A DNA stretch of 36,608 nucleotides, taken from Pseudomonas synxantha. Lineage in GTDB: Bacteria > Pseudomonadota > Gammaproteobacteria > Pseudomonadales > Pseudomonadaceae. The position numbers and the translations under genes were made by a program. Positions 32,466-36,608 of this stretch are shown here, piece after piece. The stretch spans positions 1 through 36,608 of the forward strand of contig CAMCJM010000008.1 in NCBI GenBank assembly GCA_945874835.1, read 5' to 3'. Below the pieces are notes generated by a model, which saw only the letters and a list, made by a program, of their open reading frames with translations, ran no database searches and had not been told where the DNA came from. The number at the start of each line of letters is the position of its first letter. Position 1 is the stretch's first letter.

Positions 32466-34071
32466 ATGAGTCTTTTCCAGGAAGTTGCGGTATTGCTGGC
32501 TTTGTCCGCCGTGGTGGGCGGCGTTGCCGTCAAGCTGCGCCAACCGCTGATCATCGCTTATATCCTAGTGGGCATTCTTGCTGGCCCCGCCGTGCTGGGC
32601 CTGAGCAGTGAAAACGAACCGCTCAAGCTGTTCGCCGAAATTGGCATCACCGTATTGCTGTTCGTCGTCGGCTTAAAGCTGGACATGCGCCTGGTGCGCA
32701 CACTCGGGCCTGTGGCGCTGGCCACCGGCTTGGGCCAGCTGACCTTCACCATCGTCTTCGGCTACGGCCTGTGTTACCTGCTCGGGCTGGAGTGGATGAC
32801 CGCGCTGTATGTCTCGGTGGCGCTGACCTTCTCCAGCACCATCATCATCGTTAAATTGCTCTCCGACAAAGGCGAGATCGACTCGCTGCACGGGCGCATC
32901 GCCATGGGCTTCCTGATTGTTCAGGACATCGCCGTGGTGCTGGCCATGCTCGGCCTTAACCTCTATCAACCGAGCAACGGTGAAGCGCCGGTGATGCCGC
33001 CGCTGCTGCTAGCGGCCACCTTGCTGGGCTTTGGGGTGTTGCTTTACCTACTGATGCGCTTCGCATTGCCGCGTTTGCTGGACATCATGGCCAGCTCCCC
33101 CGAGTTGCTGATGCTGATGGCCATTGCCTGGGGGATTTTGTTGGCCGCAGGTGCCGACTCCCTTGGCTTGTCCAAAGAGATTGGTGCCTTTTTGGCGGGC
33201 TTCTCGCTGGCCTCAACGCCGCTGCGTGAAGCCGTGGCCAGTCGCCTGACCAGCCTGCGCGACTTTCTGCTGCTGTTCTTCTTTCTGCACTTGGGCCTGC
33301 AATTGGATTTCGCCCACATCCACGGGCAAATCGGCAGCGCGCTGATCCTCTCGGCCTTTGTCTTGATTGGTAACCCGCTGATCGTCATGGCCATCATGGG
33401 CTGGATGGGCTACCGCAAACGCACCGGCTTTATGGCGGGGCTGACCGTGGCGCAGATCAGCGAGTTCTCCATCATCTTTGTCGCCATGGGGATTGGCCTG
33501 GGGCATGTTGGTGGGACTCATCACCATCACCCTGTCCACTTACATGATTTTGTACTCGCAGCCGCTGTTTGATCGACTGGCGCCTTGGCTGGGGATCTTC
33601 GAGCGGCACATCCCGCACCGTGAAAACGCCAATGACAGCGACCCGCAAAACAGCCCCGCCGATGTCGTCGTGTATGGCATGGGCCGTTATGGCCGCCAAC
33701 TCGCTCACCAGCTTGAAGCCGGCGGTCTGCGTGTCCTGGGGGTGGATTTTGACCCTGGTGCCTTGGCCCAGGCCAAACATGAGGGGCTCAGCGCCTGTTA
33801 CGGCGACGCCGAGGACAGCGACTTTTTAGAGCACCTGCCACTCAATCAGGCCAAGGCCATGATCAGCACCATTCCCCAGCGCGAGGTCAATGCCATCCTG
33901 TTGCGCGCACTGCGCGCCAGCACCTTTAAAGGCAAGGTCACCCTCAGTGCCTTTCGCGCGGGTGATGCCGAAGCCTTGGAAAATGCCGGTGCCGCCAGCG
34001 TGCTCAGGCCTTACAGCGACGCGGCAGAAACCGCCGCGCGCCGCTTGCTGGGTGAAATCGGCAAGGCCTGA
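32466..34071 (+). pseudogene. KefB-like CPA2 cation:proton antiporter with TrkA-N domain, split by an internal frameshift
   Basis: Antiporter domain in 32466-33572 (frame 0, up to ...EFSIIFVAMGIGLGHV). Continuation LVGLITITLSTYMILYSQPLFDRLAPWLGIFERH...VVVYGMGRYGRQLAHQL in frame +1 (to 34071). Confidence 0.85.
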
Positions 34072-34082
34072 ACAGCCTCTGC

Positions 34083-34403
34083 TCAGACCTTATCGGCGCA
34101 GTTCAGGCAATGCTCGGCGGCGGGCATTGCTTTCAGCCGGGCGGGGTTGATGGCTTCAGCGCAGCACTGACAAACGCCATAACGCCCCTCGGCCAGGCGG
34201 CGCTTGGCCAGCTCAACCTGACGCATTCCGGCTTCAGCCTCGGCCAACAGCGCCTCAAGCACCTCGTCATTTTGCCGCTGCTGGGCTTGCTCGGCGAAAT
34301 CAGCCGAATGGCTGCGCGCCAGATCGTGGCGAATGGCTTGGGCACGGTTGCTGTATTCATCAAACAGTTGGCCCAGTTCAACATGGGGATCAAACGCGGT
34401 CAT
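34083..34403 (-). CDS. DksA/TraR C4-type zinc finger protein
   Basis: MTAFDPHVELGQLFDEYSNRAQAIRHDLARS...RRLAEGRYGVCQCCAEAINPARLKAMPAAEHCLNCADKV. Confidence 0.9.
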   Translation of the reverse strand: MTAFDPHVELGQLFDEYSNRAQAIRHDLARSHSADFAEQAQQRQNDEVLEALLAEAEAGMRQVELAKRRLAEGRYGVCQCCAEAINPARLKAMPAAEHCLNCADKV

Positions 34404-34535
34404 GTCAGCCTCCTGAGGGGTGGTTTGCATCAGTGTGCGCCCCTCAACACGCCAGGCATTGCCGCAGATCAGCCAATCCGCACAGGTCTTCGCGTAGACG
34501 CAGGCCAACGCAGTTTGGCTTAAGACAATCGCGGC

Positions 34536-34570
34536 AAACAAAAACGGAACCTTGCGGCTCCGTTGTTTTG
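34536..34570 (-). terminator. Terminator of ettA
   Basis: Minus-strand reading: AACGGAGCCGCAAGGTTCCGTTTTTGTTT. Confidence 0.8.
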
Positions 34571-34581
34571 TACGACGTGGC

Positions 34582-36276
34582 TTACTGCGCCAGCTTCTTG
34601 TAACGCACGCGGTGCGGCTGCGCGGCAGCATCACCCAGGCGTTTTTTACGGTCGGCTTCGTACTCGGTGTAGTTGCCTTCGAAGAACTCGATATGCGAGT
34701 CGTCTTCGTACGCCAGGATGTGGGTCGCCACGCGATCCAGGAACCAGCGATCGTGAGAGATCACAATGGCCGCGCCCGGGAAGTCGAGCAGTGCTTCTTC
34801 CAGCGAACGCAGGGTTTCCACGTCGAGGTCGTTGGACGGTTCGTCCAGCAGCAGCACGTTGGCGCCCTCTTTCAGGGTCAGCGCCAGGTGCAGACGGCCG
34901 CGCTCACCACCGGAGAGGTCTTTAACGAACTTCTGCTGGTCGCCGCCTTTAAAGTTGAAGCGACCGACATAAGTGCGCGACGGCACTTCATAGTTGCCGA
35001 TCTTGATCATGTCGGAGCCGCCGGACACGGCTTCCCACACAGACTTGCTGCCGTCGAGGTCGTCGCGGCTTTGATCGACGCACGCCATCTGCACGGTTTC
35101 ACCGACCTCAATGCTGCCCGAGTCCGGTTGTTCCTTGCCCATCAGCATGCGGAACAGGGTCGACTTACCGGCACCGTTACCGCCGATCACGCCGACGATG
35201 GCGCCCTTGGGCATGCTGAACGACAGGTTATCGATCAGCGCGCGGTCGCCGTAGCCCTTGCTGACGTTGACGAAGTCGATGACCTTATCGCCCAGACGCG
35301 GGCCAACCGGGATGTAGATCTCGTTGGTCTCGCTGCGCTTCTGGAATTCCTGCGATTGCATTTCTTCGAAACGCTGCAAGCGCGCCTTGGACTTCGACTG
35401 GCGGGCTTTAGCGCCTTTGCGCACCCACTCCAGCTCTTCCTTCATGGCCTTTTCGTGAGCCGACTGCTGCTTGGATTCCTGGGCCAGACGGTTCGACTTC
35501 GCTTCCAACCAACCGGAATAGTTGCCCTCGTACGGGATACCTGCGCCGCGGTCGAGTTCGAGAATCCAGCCAGCGACGTTATCCAAGAAGTAACGGTCGT
35601 GCGTGATCGCTACCACGGTGCCCTGGAAATCGTGCAGGAAATGCTCCAGCCAGGCCACCGAGTCAGCGTCCAGGTGGTTGGTCGGTTCGTCCAGCAGCAG
35701 CATATCGGGGGCCGACAGCAACAGGCGGCACAAGGCCACACGGCGCTTCTCACCACCGGAGAGGAATTCCACCTTGGCGTCCCAAGCGGGCAAACGCAGG
35801 GCGTCGGCAGCGACTTCCAACTGACGCTCCAGGTTGTGGCCATCGCTGGTCTGCAGAATGGCTTCAAGCTTGGCCTGCTCGGCGGCCAGCTTATCGAAGT
35901 CGGCATCCGGCTCGGCGTAAGCGGCGTAAACCTGATCCAAACGCGCCTGGGCGTCCTTGATGTGGCTCACGGCTTCTTCGACCACTTCGCGTACGGTCTT
36001 GCTCGGGTCGAGCTGAGGCTCCTGTGGCAGGTAACCGATATTCAGCTCTGGCATCGGCCGCGCTTCGCCATTGAACTCGGTATCGACGCCGGCCATGATT
36101 TTCAGCAGGGTGGATTTACCGGAACCGTTGAGGCCGAGTACGCCGATCTTCGCGCCGGGGAAGAACGACAGGGAGATGTTCTTGAGGATTTCCCGCTTCG
36201 GCGGCACAACTTTGCCGAGCCGATGCATGGTGTAAACGTAAGAGCCTGTTTTGCCTGACTTGTCACTTTTGGACAT
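34582..36276 (-). CDS. ettA: Energy-dependent translational throttle protein EttA (ABC-F)
   Basis: MSKSDKSGKTGSYVYTMHRLGKVVPPKREILKNISLSFFPGAKIGVLGLNGSGKSTLLKIMAG; two ABC domains and LSGGEKRRVALCRLLLSAPDMLLLDEPTNHLD. Confidence 0.97.
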   Translation of the reverse strand: MSKSDKSGKTGSYVYTMHRLGKVVPPKREILKNISLSFFPGAKIGVLGLNGSGKSTLLKIMAGVDTEFNGEARPMPELNIGYLPQEPQLDPSKTVREVVEEAVSHIKDAQARLDQVYAAYAEPDADFDKLAAEQAKLEAILQTSDGHNLERQLEVAADALRLPAWDAKVEFLSGGEKRRVALCRLLLSAPDMLLLDEPTNHLDADSVAWLEHFLHDFQGTVVAITHDRYFLDNVAGWILELDRGAGIPYEGNYSGWLEAKSNRLAQESKQQSAHEKAMKEELEWVRKGAKARQSKSKARLQRFEEMQSQEFQKRSETNEIYIPVGPRLGDKVIDFVNVSKGYGDRALIDNLSFSMPKGAIVGVIGGNGAGKSTLFRMLMGKEQPDSGSIEVGETVQMACVDQSRDDLDGSKSVWEAVSGGSDMIKIGNYEVPSRTYVGRFNFKGGDQQKFVKDLSGGERGRLHLALTLKEGANVLLLDEPSNDLDVETLRSLEEALLDFPGAAIVISHDRWFLDRVATHILAYEDDSHIEFFEGNYTEYEADRKKRLGDAAAQPHRVRYKKLAQ

Positions 36277-36608
36277 GATTTGATTCGCCTTTAATCCTAT
36301 ATTTTCAGTGCTTTGAGGGTAGAGACAGGCGCTTAAATTCGGGAAAGTAAAACGTTAAGTTTTGCGCTGACTGTCCGATACCCCTGACTATACTTTGAAA
36401 GTTATGTTTTATGAGGGAGCAACATGGGTTTCTAGGTCATAGAGCAGGTGGTGAATGCAGCTCGAAGAAAGCTGTTGGTGCAAGACTACATCCCTGTGTG
36501 CCCTACTTCGGAAGGATCAATGACACTGACCCATTGATCGCGCTCGGGTATCGATTTTGTTGCGATCATGGAAAGCGCTACTGCGTGGCCAGTGCTACCT
36601 CGCGCTCG

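Noticed and set aside
33516-33572. HHHH-containing tail of the antiporter as a metal-binding C-terminus
   Set aside because: The His run is the out-of-frame reading of the conserved LITITLSTY segment (atcaccatcacc), so it is a frameshift artefact.
34552-36258. 568-aa plus-strand ORF
   Set aside because: Antisense to ettA, whose ABC signature motifs are unambiguous.

Overview
GC-rich gammaproteobacterial chromosomal window, almost certainly Pseudomonas, judging from protein families, gene order and REP-type repeats. It starts with the 3' end of a probable IS4-family transposase. It then holds pilS-pilR, a glycine/D-amino-acid oxidase (thiO-like), and a tightly overlapped minor-pilin operon on the minus strand (fimU-pilV-pilW-pilX-pilY1-pilE) with fimT divergent on the plus strand. 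Next come ispH, fkpB/slpA-like, lspA, ileS, ribF, murJ, rpsT, creA, proB, obg, rpmA, rplU and ispB, followed by a more accessory right half. That half contains a small conserved protein, an FKBP22-type PPIase, a DUF2256 micro-ORF missed by the supplied track, an FeS-type cryptochrome/photolyase, a possible decayed DEDD exonuclease, a DUF6482-like protein, a YqhA-family protein, a small hypothetical, a Lon-like AAA protease, a frameshifted CPA2 antiporter, a DksA/TraR-type protein and ettA. Most of the window is housekeeping. The observations most worth checking are: (1) two near-identical inverted DnaA-box-like modules upstream of two neighbouring genes; (2) an AT-rich cluster of TGTACA half-sites upstream of the DUF6482/photolyase/DUF2256 locus, suggesting light-dependent (LitR/CarH-like) control; (3) an exonuclease remnant in which both catalytic acids of the DxE motif appear replaced; (4) an internal deletion/frameshift splitting a KefB-like antiporter; (5) several REP/REPIN-like palindromes between operon genes. 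No clearly new multi-gene system was found. All family assignments are from reading translations, with no database search.
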